From NCBI GenBank assembly GCA_036365145.1, contig JAEOAD010000005.1:6987001-7051000 (forward strand): a stretch of DNA of 64,000 bases. The letters are read 5' to 3'. This document shows positions 43,361 to 54,521 of the stretch, piece after piece. The notes under the pieces were generated by a model. That model had not been told where the DNA came from. It saw only the letters and a list, made by a program, of their open reading frames with translations, and ran no database searches. The translations under genes and the position numbers were made by a program. The DNA comes from Orientallactaga sibirica (taxonomy: Eukaryota > Chordata > Mammalia > Rodentia > Dipodidae). The first letter of the stretch is position 1; every line of letters starts with the position of its first letter.

Positions 43361-45404
43361 TTTCTTTCTTTCTGTGTGTGGTTTTTCAAGATACAGTCTC
43401 CCTCTAGCCCAGGCTGACCTGGAATTCACTATGTAGTCTTAGAGTGGCCTCGAACTCACAGTGATCCTCCTGCCTTGGCCTCCTGAGTGCTGGAACTAAA
43501 GGCATGCGCCACCATGCCCAGCTTGGTTTTTTAAAATAGTTTTTAAATAATTTTATTTATTTATTTATTTGAGAAAGAAAGAAAGAGGCAGAGAGAGTTG
43601 AGGGTGGGAGGGGGAATATGGGTACACCAGGGTCTCCAGCCACAAATGAACTCCAGACACATGTGCCACTTAGTGCATCTGGCTTACTTGGGTCCTGGGG
43701 AATCAAACCTGGGTCCTTAGGCTTTGCAGGCAAGTGCCTTAACTGCTAAGCAATCTCTCCAGCCCCTTGATTTTTTTTTTTTTTTTTAAAGCAGAGTCGA
43801 ACTTGAGTCCAAGCTGACCTGGAACGCACTATAACCCAGGCTGGCCTGGACTCACTTCAACCCTCCTACTTCTGCTTCCCAGGTGCTGAGATTAATGGTG
43901 AAAATACATTATGTCCATCTTCAGTCTCAGGCTGCCCTTGAACTCTGAATTTCACCATATTTTGAATCCCATCCTGAATCTATGTCAATCTCTCTCCATA
44001 TGTAGACAAATATTTCATGCCCTCCCTCTATCTTCAGCTTTCCCTCTTAGCATAGAACAATGTCTATAATGACAACCTTGTCAAATATGAGCTCACGGGT
44101 TTGACCAATGTTTTGGTGGCTGTGATGGCTTATCTTTCACTGTCAACTTGACTGGATTTAGAATCACATACTTCTTCTGGGTGTATGTTTGTCTCCAGAG
44201 AGATTAAACTGAGGAGAAAAGCACCACCCTTAACGGGGGCTGCCACATCCTACGGGCTGGGGTCCTATACCAAATAAAAAGAAAAACCGAGAAAGCATAC
44301 AGAACGTCAGCATCCATTTCCCTGACTACGCATGCCTCATGACCCACTGCCTTCACATTCCTGCCACCTCATCCAGAGCTGCTCTCAACATGATGCCCTA
44401 CCTGCCTTGATGTGCTATACTTGTAAAATACAAGGCAAAGCAACCTTTCCTTGACCTGCTTTGTCAGAAAGTCTATCATGGCCATAAGAAAAGCAACATA
44501 CAGTATTCATCATAATGATTCTATCCTGCTCCTAAGTGGGAATTATCTTAAGCCAAAGAGGATGGTCTACAATCATGAACTAAAAAAAAAAAAAAAAAAA
44601 AAAATTCAGTTGGAGACATTCATGGATCCTGGTATATCAAATGGACATTGAAAAGTAGCTCCAGCCCCTTCTATTCCAATTTAACTCAAGAGCTTATAGA
44701 AACATTTGGCTCCCCATAAATATAGCTGAAACCAGGCCATTCCAGTATTCTGGACATTTGAAATCAATGTGAGATTAGAAAGCAAATTGATCTCATTTTT
44801 ACTTTTGATATCAAAATTTTACTGTCATAGTTAATTCCTGATAACAGTGATTTGATAACAATGATTATTGTTTCTTTTCTGTGTAAATCTGAGATGTGAT
44901 GTTTCAGCCCAAGTATTTGCTATTTTGCTTTTTAAATATGGCCTCCTTTGTCAATATTGAAACTTACAGAACTTGAGTAAGCTTAGTTTTCCGCTTGTTC
45001 TAATACCCTTGAGAAACAAGGAAATGGAGTCCATAGAAATCACTTATCTATTTCAGGTCATAGGCTAGCATATGGCAAGACAATTATTAAGTCTCCAACT
45101 TCCAAACTCATCTTTAAAACATTGAAAAGCCTCCTTTTTCCTACAGGAAATAAGTGGTTTTGAAAGTAGATATAAAATGGATGGTTTATCCTCTTCCTTG
45201 ATAATCTGTTCAATTTACCAAAATGCTCAGCATATGGAGCTAGAGAGATGGCTCAGTGATTAAGGCACTTGCCTGCAAAGCCTACCAACCTGAGTTCAGT
45301 TGCCCACATAAAGCCAGATGCACAAAGTGGTGCATGCTTCTGGAGTCTGCTTGCAGTTGCTGGAGGCCCTGGCATGCTCATACTGTCTCTCTCTGGGCTT
45401 GAAA

Positions 45405-45443
<39 letters not shown>

Positions 45444-48400
45444 ATACATAAATAAATAAATAAATATTTAAAGGCCATTTTTAAAGGTTCACATTATGGC
45501 TGAGACTATTTAAAATAACCCACTGGTGGAGCTGGAGAGATGGCTTAGTGGTTAAGGTGCTTTCCTGCAAAGCCAAAGGATCATGTAAGCCAGAGGCCCA
45601 AGGTGGCACATATGTCTGGAATTTGTTTGCAGTTGCTGAAGGCCCTGGCACACCCATTCTCTATTTGACTCTCTCTCTCTCTCTCTCAAATAAATAAAAT
45701 TTAAATTTAAAAAACAACCCACTGGTAACAGCTAAAGCTAAAATATCACACAAGAGTTGTCTCTCAATTTGTGTTATGGATAGAATGTGCACTCACAAGG
45801 AACACAGTGCTCTACTGTTTTAATTGTATTTAATCTCTGTTTGAGTAAGACAAGTAAGTTTGCCTAATGTTGACGATAAATGTGGAGCTAGCTTTGTACT
45901 CAAGGAGACTCGTCCCTCACATTTCAATCTTCATGAGTAATAAACCGGACTGTTTATGATTGGCTTTTGTCTCTGTCCTCCTGTGGTTGCTGAAAGTAAT
46001 GCTGCCTGACATTTTGGAAGGCTTTTGTGGTAGTTTGAATAGATGGCCCCCAATATATTCAGTTTTTTATTAGTTTGTTGTTTGCATCTGCAGCCACCTG
46101 GCTGGAGGCAATGTCACTGGGTGGATCTTAGGGTCCCGCCCTAAAGTGTGGTGATGGGTTTGAGATTTCAACCTAAAGATATGCAAAGTGTGCCTAGCTG
46201 GAGTTCCTGAGGTGTGCTGTGTTGTGTGGCTTTTGGTTTGTGGCTTTTCTCTCTGTGTTTGGACCTGTGAAGGCAGGCCAGCTTCATCTGCCATTATGGA
46301 ATTCCCCTGGATCTATAAGCTTCAATAAATATCCTTTCCTCCACAACTGTGCCTGGTCTGGAAGTTCATCTCAGGGAACCTGAAGCTGTCTGCTACAGCT
46401 TTTTAAAAAAGTTTGCCATGTTTTGTTTTCAACATGAAAGGCAGAGTTAGTCATAATATTTTATAAAAAATTCTGAAACATAATTCATAGACCACAAAAG
46501 CACCTGTAGAAGCATACAATCTGGTAGGTTTTTAGTATATTCGTGATGCTGTACAACCATTGCCTCAAGTTCTAGAACATTTGCATCAACCCCAAAGAAT
46601 AGCTATACTGATTGACTCACTATTCCCTCCTGTTTATCTCTGGCCACCACCAATTAACTTTCCCTCCACATGCATCTGCCTATTTGGGGCAGTTCCAGAA
46701 TTTGATTGCAATCAGACAGTCCAGCGGCCTTTGTGTCTGGCTTCTGTCACCTGGCATCGTGTTTTCAAGGCTCATCCAAGCTTTAGCAAGTATCAGCACT
46801 TTATTCACCTTCACAGCCAAGGATTATTCTGTTGTACACACGTGCCACCTCTTATTTACCCAGCAGTCATGTCGTGTTTTATATGATCAATAATAATAAA
46901 GAATACCCAACCCACAAATATTAGCCTACCATCAGAAGTGTCTGTCTGTGGAGTGTATCCCTCTGAAAGGTTGAAGGTGCCATTATCAGTCCAAGATACC
47001 TCCGAGACATCTGTGTCAGACACGGATAACTCTTTGGCAGCAACCGAGAGGCTGATCTGTATCAATACAAATCCGAGTGGTACACTTTAAATTGAAGAAA
47101 ATCTTTTGGAAAAATCTACAACTAACCCCCACAATTCTAGGATGATTTTTTTAAAAATGGAATATTTTCTTTTGAAAATGTTCAACCACCTTATAAAACA
47201 GGAAGCATCTATCAGGGCAATCATTTTACTTTGCTTTATGTAAACAAATGTATAATCAAACCACGTAGGAACAAATTGAAAACTAAAAGTACCTTAGGGC
47301 AAAGAGCTGAAAAGTCTAGTTCACTGTCATCTTTATGACTTTTCTCTTTATCTGCCACTGTTAAGAAAAAAAAAAAATGGAAGCTTTTAGTTTCCCAGCA
47401 AGCTCAGACATTGCATTTATTTTACCATAATTCTTATCTCACACTCTCCTTACTCTCCAATGACTGCCTATAAGATTAAATAGCTGCACTCAAAAAGCCT
47501 CACATAATGGTTGCAAAACACTGGTTTCCAGAGAAACATGGTCCGCATTGGTTTAGCATAGCATATTCTAATGGCAAAAGCATCCCTGGGAACTTTACAG
47601 CATTTCGGATTCTCAGCCCTACCCTAGACCCTCGGAGTCAGGCTTTGGGGTGGGTCCCACGTTCTGAGCTTTCACGCACCCTCCAGGTGATGCACACACT
47701 CCACAGTTTGAGAGCCTACAAGGTCACAGGCAAGTTAAAATGTAAAAAGAAAACCATTGGTTTTCCTTTGTTTTCTTTTCCTTCCTGTTAGTTCAGTGGC
47801 TCACACTTATTTCTATCATTAGCATTTTCAGTAGTCCAACCCCAAATAAAATAAAGCAAATGATAAATGGTAAAACAGAGAAATAAAATAAAGTAAATGG
47901 TAAATGGTAAAAGAGTTCTCTCAACCTTTTCTCCCTGACAATTAACTTAACTGTATGCTGGAGGAAAGAAAACACTAAATATGTTACTTTGGAAGTGCCT
48001 TTCCTAATATTGTTGAATAAAGGGCTAAAACGTCCCCAACAGTTATTTAAGGCGTTCTCACAACAAACCACCCGCTCATGTCTCCTCTCACGTGTAGAAT
48101 CTTAAGATTCAAACTTTACCTACCAGATCTCTCACGTCTCTTCTGGTTAATGTATTCTCCAATTCCAAAATCTAGTTTCAATAGAACCGACTTAATCTTG
48201 CTGTATATTTTTTGTCCAATATCATTACATTTAAACAGTGGACACAAAAATGCAAACAGTACTGAAAGATTAAAAAAAAAAGAAAAGAAAATAAAAGAAA
48301 ACAGTGTAGGTAAAATGTCCTTCAAAAGGTTACATTTTAGTACTTCACAAAATACTTTCTCTTTACGGAACAACAGGAACTCTTTTCTGGGGGCACTCGC

Positions 48401-51400
48401 TCTGTGAAGTAAGCTCCTAATTTCTGTTCTCCTACAATGAAAACATGTTGCACAACACCCACACACACACACACAGCCATTGATTTTAGATGTGCATTCA
48501 GAATGCCTTTCTCCCCTGAATCTTCTTCAGGTGACTGTCCTGAGTTCAACCTTACCTCTGTTTATCAAAAGTCAAAAGTGATTGTTCATTAGTCTCTTGT
48601 CAGTAACACTGGGATGCTGCTGCTTGGGACTGGTGTGAAATGTAAGTGAAATTAGTCCAGAGCACTTGAAAAGTCCCTTTCCCAGCCTTTTTTTCTCCCT
48701 TACTTCCTAAACAGTGCACATGAAGAAAGTAAATTTCTAAGTGAGTTCAATTAGGAGGACTGGATTTGCAATCTCAGTGATTTTTTTGTTGTTTTTTTGA
48801 GATGGGATCTCACTCTAGCGCAAGCTAACTTGGAACTCACTATGCAGTCTCAGTGTGGCCTCGAACGCACAGTGATCCTGCTACCTCTGCCTCCAGAGTG
48901 CTAGGATTAAAGGCATGCGCCACCATGCCTGGCCTTACCAGTGTAAGAAAGATAGGAAAATGTGAGGTTCAGTTAAAGTAGTGGGTATCAGCTCAATTAA
49001 AAGGTGGCAATGGGCTGGAGAGATGGCTTAGAGGTTAAGGTGCATGCCTGTGAAGCCTAAGGACCCAGGTTCAATTCTCCAGGTCCTGTGTAAGCCAGAT
49101 GCATATGGTGGTGCATGCATCTGGAGTTCGTTTGCAGTAGCTAGAGGCCCTGGCACACCCATTTTCTCCCCCACCCCGTCTCTAATAAATAAATAAATAA
49201 ATAATTTTTTTAAAAAAGGTGGCAATGAGAGATCTTCCTTTTTTTTTCTTCAGGAAAAGCAGAAAACATATACTTTTTAAAAAATTATGTGAGTTTTAAT
49301 TCACATACAATGAATTGCATATAAAGTGTACACTTTGATAGATTTTCACATGTGTACAACTAAGAAATGACCATAACAGTCAAGACAGTGAACGTGGGCT
49401 GGGGCAATGGTTCCGTGGACAAAGGTGCTTGCTTACAAAGATCACCCAATTGCCCAGACTCAATTCCCCAGTACTCACGCTGAATGCACAAAATGCTGCA
49501 TGCATGTGGAGTTTGTTTGCTGTAGCAGGAGACCCTAAGGTGCTCATACTCTTTCCCTCCCCTTCCCTCATAAATAAATAGCATTTTTAAAAACAAGCAT
49601 ATTTTCTCCATGGCACAAGTGTCCTCATGTTTTTATTAAATGCTCTCTCCTGCCCCTTGCCTCTGCCTCCCCCATGCAGTATCCCCCGGCAACCACTGAT
49701 CTGCCCCCTCACTCAAGGTTGGTTTGAATCTTTGAGAATTATATATAAACAGAATATACAACATATACTCCTCCGTATCCACTTCCTTCCTTCAGACTGA
49801 CTGCTCTGAAATTTACCTGAAGTGTTGCATCAACTTTTAGTACTGAACAGCAATCTGTTCCTCCACTGTTTACCCACTCATTCCTCTGTTCAGCTTGGAT
49901 AGCTTGTATTCCACTTGGTGCTACTCAACATGACTGTTACTAGCAGCTGTATATGAATCTCTGTAGAGATGTCTGTATCCATTTCTCTTGAGTATTGGAT
50001 GATGAGTCATACAGGAGAAATTGCCAGACAGTGACTTGAAATGACTACGATTTTACCTGCCTGCCAACATTATGTAAGAATTCCAGTTGCCCTACGCTAT
50101 TTCTAATACCAGGTACAGTATTTTTAATGCTAGCCATTCTGGCAAAGATACAGTGATATCTCTTTGTGGTTTTATTTGTTGAACCACAGAACGTGTCTGC
50201 AGGCAGAAGTGTGGGTGTATTTGTGGGGAGTGGGGCAAACAGCTTAATAGTCTCACTGACAAAACTTAACAGAAACATACTTATGGGCTGGAGAAACAGC
50301 TTAATGGTTAAGGTGTTTGCCTGTGAAGCCAAAGGACCCAGGTTCCATTCCCCACGACCCACGTAAGCCAGATGCACAAGAGGCACATGTGTCTGGCATG
50401 CCCATTCTCTCTCTGTCTGTCTCCCTTCTCTCTCTCTCTCTCTCTCTGCTTGCAAATAAATAAATAAAAATTCAATTCAAGCCAGGCGTGGTGGTGCACG
50501 CCTTTAATCCCAGCACTAGGGAGGCAGAGGTAGGAGGATCGCGGTGAGTTCAAGGCCACCCTGAGACTACATAGTTAATTCCAGGTCAGCCTGGGCCAGA
50601 GTGAGACCCTACCTCAAAAAACCAAAAAAAAAAAAAAAAAAAAAAAAATTCAATTCAAAAAAGCATTTAGAAACGCACTTTTAATTCCACCTTTTGCAGC
50701 TATTTTTCCTATTTTAAAATAATACGTCTCTAGGAGAAAAGAGAAACTTTATAATACATTAGGAGAGTAAATAATCAAATAATCATCAGCTTGTTTTGTA
50801 AAGTAGAGTTCCCCCTTCCCTCCCAAACTCTGGAAGGGCTACTGACCTCTAAACGATGCCACTAGCCAAGGGTTCCAGTATACTTACACAGTAGATAGCT
50901 GAGCACGACTCCAGGAATGTAGCTTCCCAAGATGGTGAAAAACGTGCACACACTGCAGACCAGGAGGCAAAACTGGAAGCACCAGAAATAACACAGGACA
51001 GTCACACATGGCACCAAGACCTTTCAGACACAGGGGATGCACAGGATGGTTACTTTCCTATATGCCATCTATTAGGTTATGGCAACTGTTTCTCAAACAG
51101 CATTCTTGATTCTTAGGAACACTACAGAAGTGCTTGAACTAACATTAACAAACATTTTTAAGGGCAGAGGAGCTAATTCCCAGTACTGAGTATGGCGGAG
51201 TCCATTACTCACAGCTGCAGATGCATTACTGTCAGATTTTTTTTTTTTTTTTTTTTTTTTTGAGGTAGGGTCTCACTCTGGCCCAGGCTGTCCTATCATT
51301 ACTGTCAGATTTAAGCATCTAAATGCTAAGCCCAACATTCCTCAGAAACAACTTTTGCTGAGCCTGATAACTAAATCTGTAACTTCAAACTACTGTAAGT

Positions 51401-53858
51401 CTATTGAAGTTGGTAAACACAAGAAAATATGTTAGCTGGGCGTGGTGGCACACGCCTTTAATCCCAGCACTCCGGGAGGCAGAGGTAGGAGGATCACCGT
51501 GAGTTCAAGGCCACCGTGAGACTACATAGTTAATTACAGGTCAGCCTGGGCCAGAGTGAGACCCTACCTCGAAAAATCGAAAAACCAAAAAAAAAAAAAA
51601 AAAAGAAGAAGAAAATATGTTACAGATATAGAGGCGTCTAAACAAATCTAATGTCATTTACACAGCTGGTAAACATCTGGCAAAAATCTATGGACAATAC
51701 TCCCTCTTAACCATATCTACTCACTTTTAGGTCAATTCAAAACCAAATGCAAATGAAATGCAATCCCTCCAATGAAATGTGGTTACTTTTCTTCTTCTTT
51801 CTGTCAGTTACAAAATAACATTTTAAAAAAACAACTTGGTCATTTGGCTGGGAGATGGCTCAGAGGTCAAAGGCACCTGCTTGCAAAGCCCGACAAGCCT
51901 GGGCTCGGTCCCCAAGGACCCACGTAAAACCAGATGCACAAAGTGGCCCATGCATCTGGACTTTGTTTACAATGGCTGGAGGCCCTGGTGTGCTCATTCT
52001 CTCTCTCTCTCATAAACAAAATATTTTTTTAAAAAAGAAAAGCTACTTCAGGGCTGGAGAAATGGCTTAGGGGTTAAGGCGCCTGCCTCCTAAGCCTAAC
52101 ACTGGTTCCAATCTCCAGCGGTTCCAATCTCCAGGTCCCACGCTTAGCCAGATGCAAAGTGACGCAAGGGTGCAATGCCTCACTTGACCACAAGGGGGTG
52201 CACACATCTGGATTTCGTTCTCAGCAGCTGAGAGACTGCTCACGCGCCCATCTCTGTCTGCCTCTCCCTCTACCTCTCTCTCTCTCTCTCTCCAAAAAAT
52301 AATAAAAAATAAAAATTTTTAAAAAAGAAAGCTACTTCAGAAATAGCATGAAGCCTTGAAAGAGTGTGAAATTCTAGAAATGGAGTAGAAGAAACGCCAC
52401 AGAAGTTGAAGGTGTGAACAAGCCAGTCAATAAAAGCATAGTTACACTAACAATTCCATTTTGCAAAGGGATCCTGCCCAGTCCTACATTTTGTCACGTC
52501 ATCCTCAGCCAATGGACTTGGGGCACACTAATACAACTAATAAAACGCAGTGGTTTCAAGTTTGGAACCTTCAAAAGTATGTTTAATCATGTTAGCAAAA
52601 TAGACACCAAATATCTGTCATGCCTCTCGTGTGGTTATCTGTTCTGAAAATAGCCTTGAAATGGTTAAAGAAATCCAGTAGCAGATTGGCACAGCAGAAG
52701 CGTGCTGGGCCCGTGATTAAAGAAATTCTTCCAAATAGAACACTGACTATATCAGAGTGCTCAAAATTTTTCCAAGCCTTGTTGTATTATTTAATGTTCC
52801 GGTGATGTGAGGTCACTTGTACATAATACAAAAGGAGCGAGCTTAAAGGCTGAGAGTTCTAGCTCTCCCTTCCAAATACTGGTGGATGCTTTAATCTAAA
52901 AAGCAGTACTAGAACCCACAAGGCCTGTCGATGGTTCTGCTCCTCACCCAAACTATTGAGACTTTGATGAGTCTTCAAGTGCATGCCCTTTACCATGCAA
53001 TCCCTTTCTAAGCCCTCGAGATTCCTCCCTTCATCAGTTTTGGCCTTAACTGAAAAGAAATATTGTGTATAACCACAATGAGTGTTTCTGCCCAAGCTTG
53101 CCTGTTTGCCTGCTGCATTCCATCCCTTTTTTTTCCCCCAGTGGGGGTCTGGCTATGTATGTAACCCATTTGACCTTTAATTCATGTTCTTCCTGCCTCA
53201 GCTTCCCGAGAATGGCATACAGATGTCTGCCACCACACCCAGCAAGGTTTCCTAAATAAAACACATTCTCTAGTCTGTAGACTCCATTTCCTCTGCAAGT
53301 TCCTCAAAGGACTATGGGTAACTCTATTTCCTTTGCTCTCATAACCAGACCAAATACATCAAGTGAACTTGTGAATAAGACAACTTTGTCCTTTGGGGAT
53401 GGCAAAGACCAATCACCATTAATTCTAACTAATGTGCTGAATAAATCTCTTTTTAAAAAAAAATTACTTTTTTTTTTTTTTTTTTTTTTTGCAAACCCGG
53501 GTCTTTTGGCTTTGCAGGCAAATGCTTTAACCACTGAGTCATCTCTCCAGCCCACTAAATCTCTTCAAATACAAAACTGTTAGAATTTCATATGTGATCA
53601 TTTCTGAGCCTTGTTTGGCCAGATTTTAGGGCAAATGTTCACAGCATATTCAGAACTGGAAAACACGAGTAAGGAAAGTTGTTAGTTTATTCCCAGGTAT
53701 ACTTAATATACTCCTGCATCAGAAAACTTGCCTTGCCAGGGTTCTGCTGTTTAAAAAGAGACATTTCTTGAAGAAATATGCTGAAATTCATCCATGATTC
53801 TGCAATGCAGTGGCTGAGCCTGGGTCTGTCATCTGGCTTGGAATTGATCACTTCCCAG
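42667..53858 (-). CDS. RETREG1: RETREG1 (FAM134B), 3' six coding exons, partial
   Basis: The segment joins 53858-53732, 50972-50888, 48261-48124, 47357-47293, 47056-46930 and 43160-42667. It encodes a split Ser codon plus 344 residues to TAG. The protein is an ER-membrane receptor for selective autophagy of the ER. Its reticulon-homology domain bends the membrane and its LIR motif binds LC3/GABARAP; human loss-of-function causes hereditary sensory and autonomic neuropathy type IIB. Visible here are the linker between the hairpins (exon with '[13 protein letters not shown]'), the second hydrophobic hairpin ([12 protein letters not shown] to FAFLCPLF), the amphipathic helix after it, the Ser/Asp-rich region, and the LIR with core FELL. 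The length from the split Ser equals that of the human short isoform without its first 11 residues. Upstream exons are missing from the window. Confidence 0.96.
43312..43378 (+). repeat. (TTTC)n microsatellite
   Basis: About 15 TTTC units with two interruptions. It serves as the outer tail of the adjacent reverse B1. Confidence 0.9.
43379..43525 (-). repeat. B1 SINE in RETREG1 last intron
   Basis: Full-length reverse copy. Confidence 0.93.
43535..43766 (-). repeat. B2-type SINE
   Basis: Reverse copy with 'aagcaatctctccagcccc'. Confidence 0.93.
43777..43902 (-). repeat. diverged B1
   Basis: 'aagctgacctggaacgcact' then a partial repeat of the same B1 half. Confidence 0.65.
44120..44440. mobile_element. 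URR1-like or related hAT relic
   Basis: 'gtgatggcttatctttcact' and 'tgtcaacttgactggattta' mark the start of a rodent DNA-repeat family. Confidence 0.5.
44441..45236 (-). other. RETREG1: RETREG1 intron, unique sequence
   Basis: A-run at 44582-44603 and a faint reverse MIR-like stretch at about 45010-45090. No exon. Confidence 0.5.
45237..45472 (+). repeat. B2-type SINE with long (AAAT)n tail
   Basis: The tail exceeds 60 bp. Confidence 0.93.
45528..45710 (+). repeat. B2-type SINE with TSD
   Basis: 'aacccactggt' on both sides. It has lost the segment between 'aaaggatc' and 'atgtaagcc'. Confidence 0.93.
46026..46398 (+). mobile_element. non-autonomous DNA-transposon-like repeat
   Basis: 'tgtggtagtttgaatagatg' to 'gtctgctaca', flanked by 'gctttt' on both sides. 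It is an uninterrupted relative of 13802-14420. Confidence 0.55.
46440..46870 (-). mobile_element. old L1 3' end
   Basis: Reverse order of the L1M 3' terminus: 'gatgctgtacaaccattgcc', 'tttgtgtctggcttctgtca', 'gtgttttcaaggctcatcca'. Confidence 0.82.
46930..47056 (-). CDS. RETREG1: RETREG1 internal exon (Ser/Asp-rich)
   Basis: The acceptor is ATACAG|ATCAGC and the donor is GATG|GTAGGC. It has 127 nt, phase 0 to 1. It encodes '[17 protein letters not shown]' and 'YTPQTDTSD', a cytosolic disordered region with many potential phosphorylation sites. Confidence 0.96.
47293..47357 (-). CDS. RETREG1: RETREG1 internal exon (65 nt)
   Basis: The acceptor is TTAACAG|TGGCAG and the donor is CCTAAG|GTACTT, leaving in phase 0. 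It encodes '[20 protein letters not shown]'. The first residue is Val here where I recall Glu in human. Confidence 0.95.
47583..47712 (+). mobile_element. MER5A-like hAT relic
   Basis: 'gggaactttacagcatttcg', 'ccctccaggtgatgcacaca' and 'cagtttgagagcc' match the MER5A consensus order. Confidence 0.75.
48124..48261 (-). CDS. RETREG1: RETREG1 internal exon (hairpin end and amphipathic helix)
   Basis: The acceptor is TTTCAG|TACTG and the donor is TCTG|GTAGGT. It has 138 nt, phase 1 to 1. It encodes the end of the hairpin ([12 protein letters not shown]) and the '[18 protein letters not shown]' amphipathic segment, then 'QKRRERS'. Confidence 0.96.
48782..48935 (-). repeat. B1 SINE
   Basis: Reverse copy in RETREG1 intron 5. 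Confidence 0.92.
49012..49215 (+). repeat. B2-type SINE with TSD
   Basis: 'aaaaggtggcaatg' on both sides. Confidence 0.94.
49268..50180 (-). mobile_element. old L1 3' end, split by a B2
   Basis: 'cggcaaccactgatctgccc', 'agaaattgccagacagtgac' and 'ctagccattctggcaaagat' are typical reverse L1 terminus phrases. The B2 at 49395-49592 interrupts it. Confidence 0.82.
49395..49592 (+). repeat. diverged B2-type SINE
   Basis: Head 'gggctggggcaatggttccg'. It is younger than the L1 it interrupts. Confidence 0.85.
50285..50471 (+). repeat. B2-type SINE with central deletion
   Basis: Goes from 'gtgtctggcatgccc' without the usual 'agttcgtttgcagtggctgg'. Confidence 0.92.
50482..50648 (+). repeat. B1 SINE at the tail of a B2
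   Basis: 'aaattcaattcaa' lies on both sides, so the B1 entered the B2 tail junction. Confidence 0.94.
50888..50972 (-). CDS. RETREG1: RETREG1 internal exon (second hairpin, first half)
   Basis: The acceptor is TTCCAG|TTTTGC in phase 0 and the donor is CTGT|GTAAGT. The 28 codons are almost all hydrophobic: [20 protein letters not shown], then a Leu run. This matches the membrane hairpin of the reticulon-homology domain. Confidence 0.96.
51240..51296 (-). repeat. very short B1 insertion with TSD
   Basis: Only about 35 bp of B1 plus a T-run, bounded by perfect 'cattactgtcagattt' at 51224-51239 and 51297-51312. Confidence 0.92.
51434..51605 (+). repeat. B1 SINE
   Basis: Near-consensus copy; 'agaaaatatgtta' on both sides. 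Confidence 0.94.
51847..52035 (+). repeat. diverged B2-type SINE
   Basis: 'ggctgggagatggctcagag' head. Confidence 0.88.
52051..52325 (+). repeat. B2-type SINE, long subtype
   Basis: 'aagctacttca' on both sides. It contains a duplicated 'ggttccaatctccag'. Confidence 0.93.
52326..53125 (-). other. RETREG1: RETREG1 intron 4, unique sequence
   Basis: No exon or repeat recognised. Confidence 0.5.
53128..53245 (-). repeat. diverged B1-like SINE
   Basis: 'gaatggcatacagatgtctg' and 'ccaccacacccagc'. Confidence 0.65.
53468..53553 (-). repeat. B2-type SINE, tail and middle missing
   Basis: Only the head half remains after a 23-T run. Confidence 0.85.
53732..53858 (-). CDS. RETREG1: RETREG1 internal exon (linker between hairpins)
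   Basis: The acceptor is CTCTAG|CTGG, entering in phase 2 to complete a Ser codon. It encodes 42 residues from '[14 protein letters not shown]' to 'LFKQQNPGK'. It ends AAG|GCAAGT, so the donor is GC rather than GT. The next usable GT would add four bases and break the frame into the next exon. Confidence 0.95.
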
Positions 53859-54276
53859 CTAGAGAGAGAAAAAGAAAGCAAAGTAGCTGAAGTTTAGATA
53901 ATTCTTTCAAGACTCATAGCTTCAGCAAATATTTGTTGAACATCCATTGTTGGCTTCAGTAGATGGAAAAGCCCCGTGAATGCAGAGGTGTAAACCAGCC
54001 CGATCCCGGGCTCCTGAAACTCAGCTGCCAACAGAAGCAGCTAGCTCCACGAGTCATCGTCTTCAACAAGGGACGCTCCCGGGAGGAGGACAGGGGTGGG
54101 GCTTTGGGATATGTTTTCTGCAGAAATCATTTTTCAGCTCAGATCCAGAATGAATTTACCCCAGGTGTTATAAAGAACCACGGACAGTACATGCAGAAAC
54201 CCCGGGCGGGAAAGAGCTAAAAGTGCTGTCCTCCCCCACCCCAGCGTGGCTCTGAAATGACCCAGGAGGGGAAATA

Positions 54277-54325
54277 CAAAACAACAAAACAAACAAACAA
54301 ACAAACAAACAAACAAACAAACAAA
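54277..54325 (+). repeat. (CAAA)n microsatellite
   Basis: About 12 units, immediately before a B1. Confidence 0.9.
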
Positions 54326-54329
54326 AACC

Positions 54330-54469
54330 ATACAGCCAGTGCACACCTTTAATCTCAGCACTCAGGAGGCAGAGGTAGGAGGATCACTGTGAGTTTGAGG
54401 CCAGTCTGGGACTACAGAGTGAGCAGCTCCAGGTCAGCCTGGGCTAGAGTGAGATTCTACCTGGAAAAA

Positions 54470-54520
<51 letters not shown>
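54330..54520 (+). repeat. B1 SINE with (CA)n tail
   Basis: A B1 lacking its first bases, ending in about 25 CA units (54471-54520). Confidence 0.9.
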
Positions 54521-54521
<1 letters not shown>

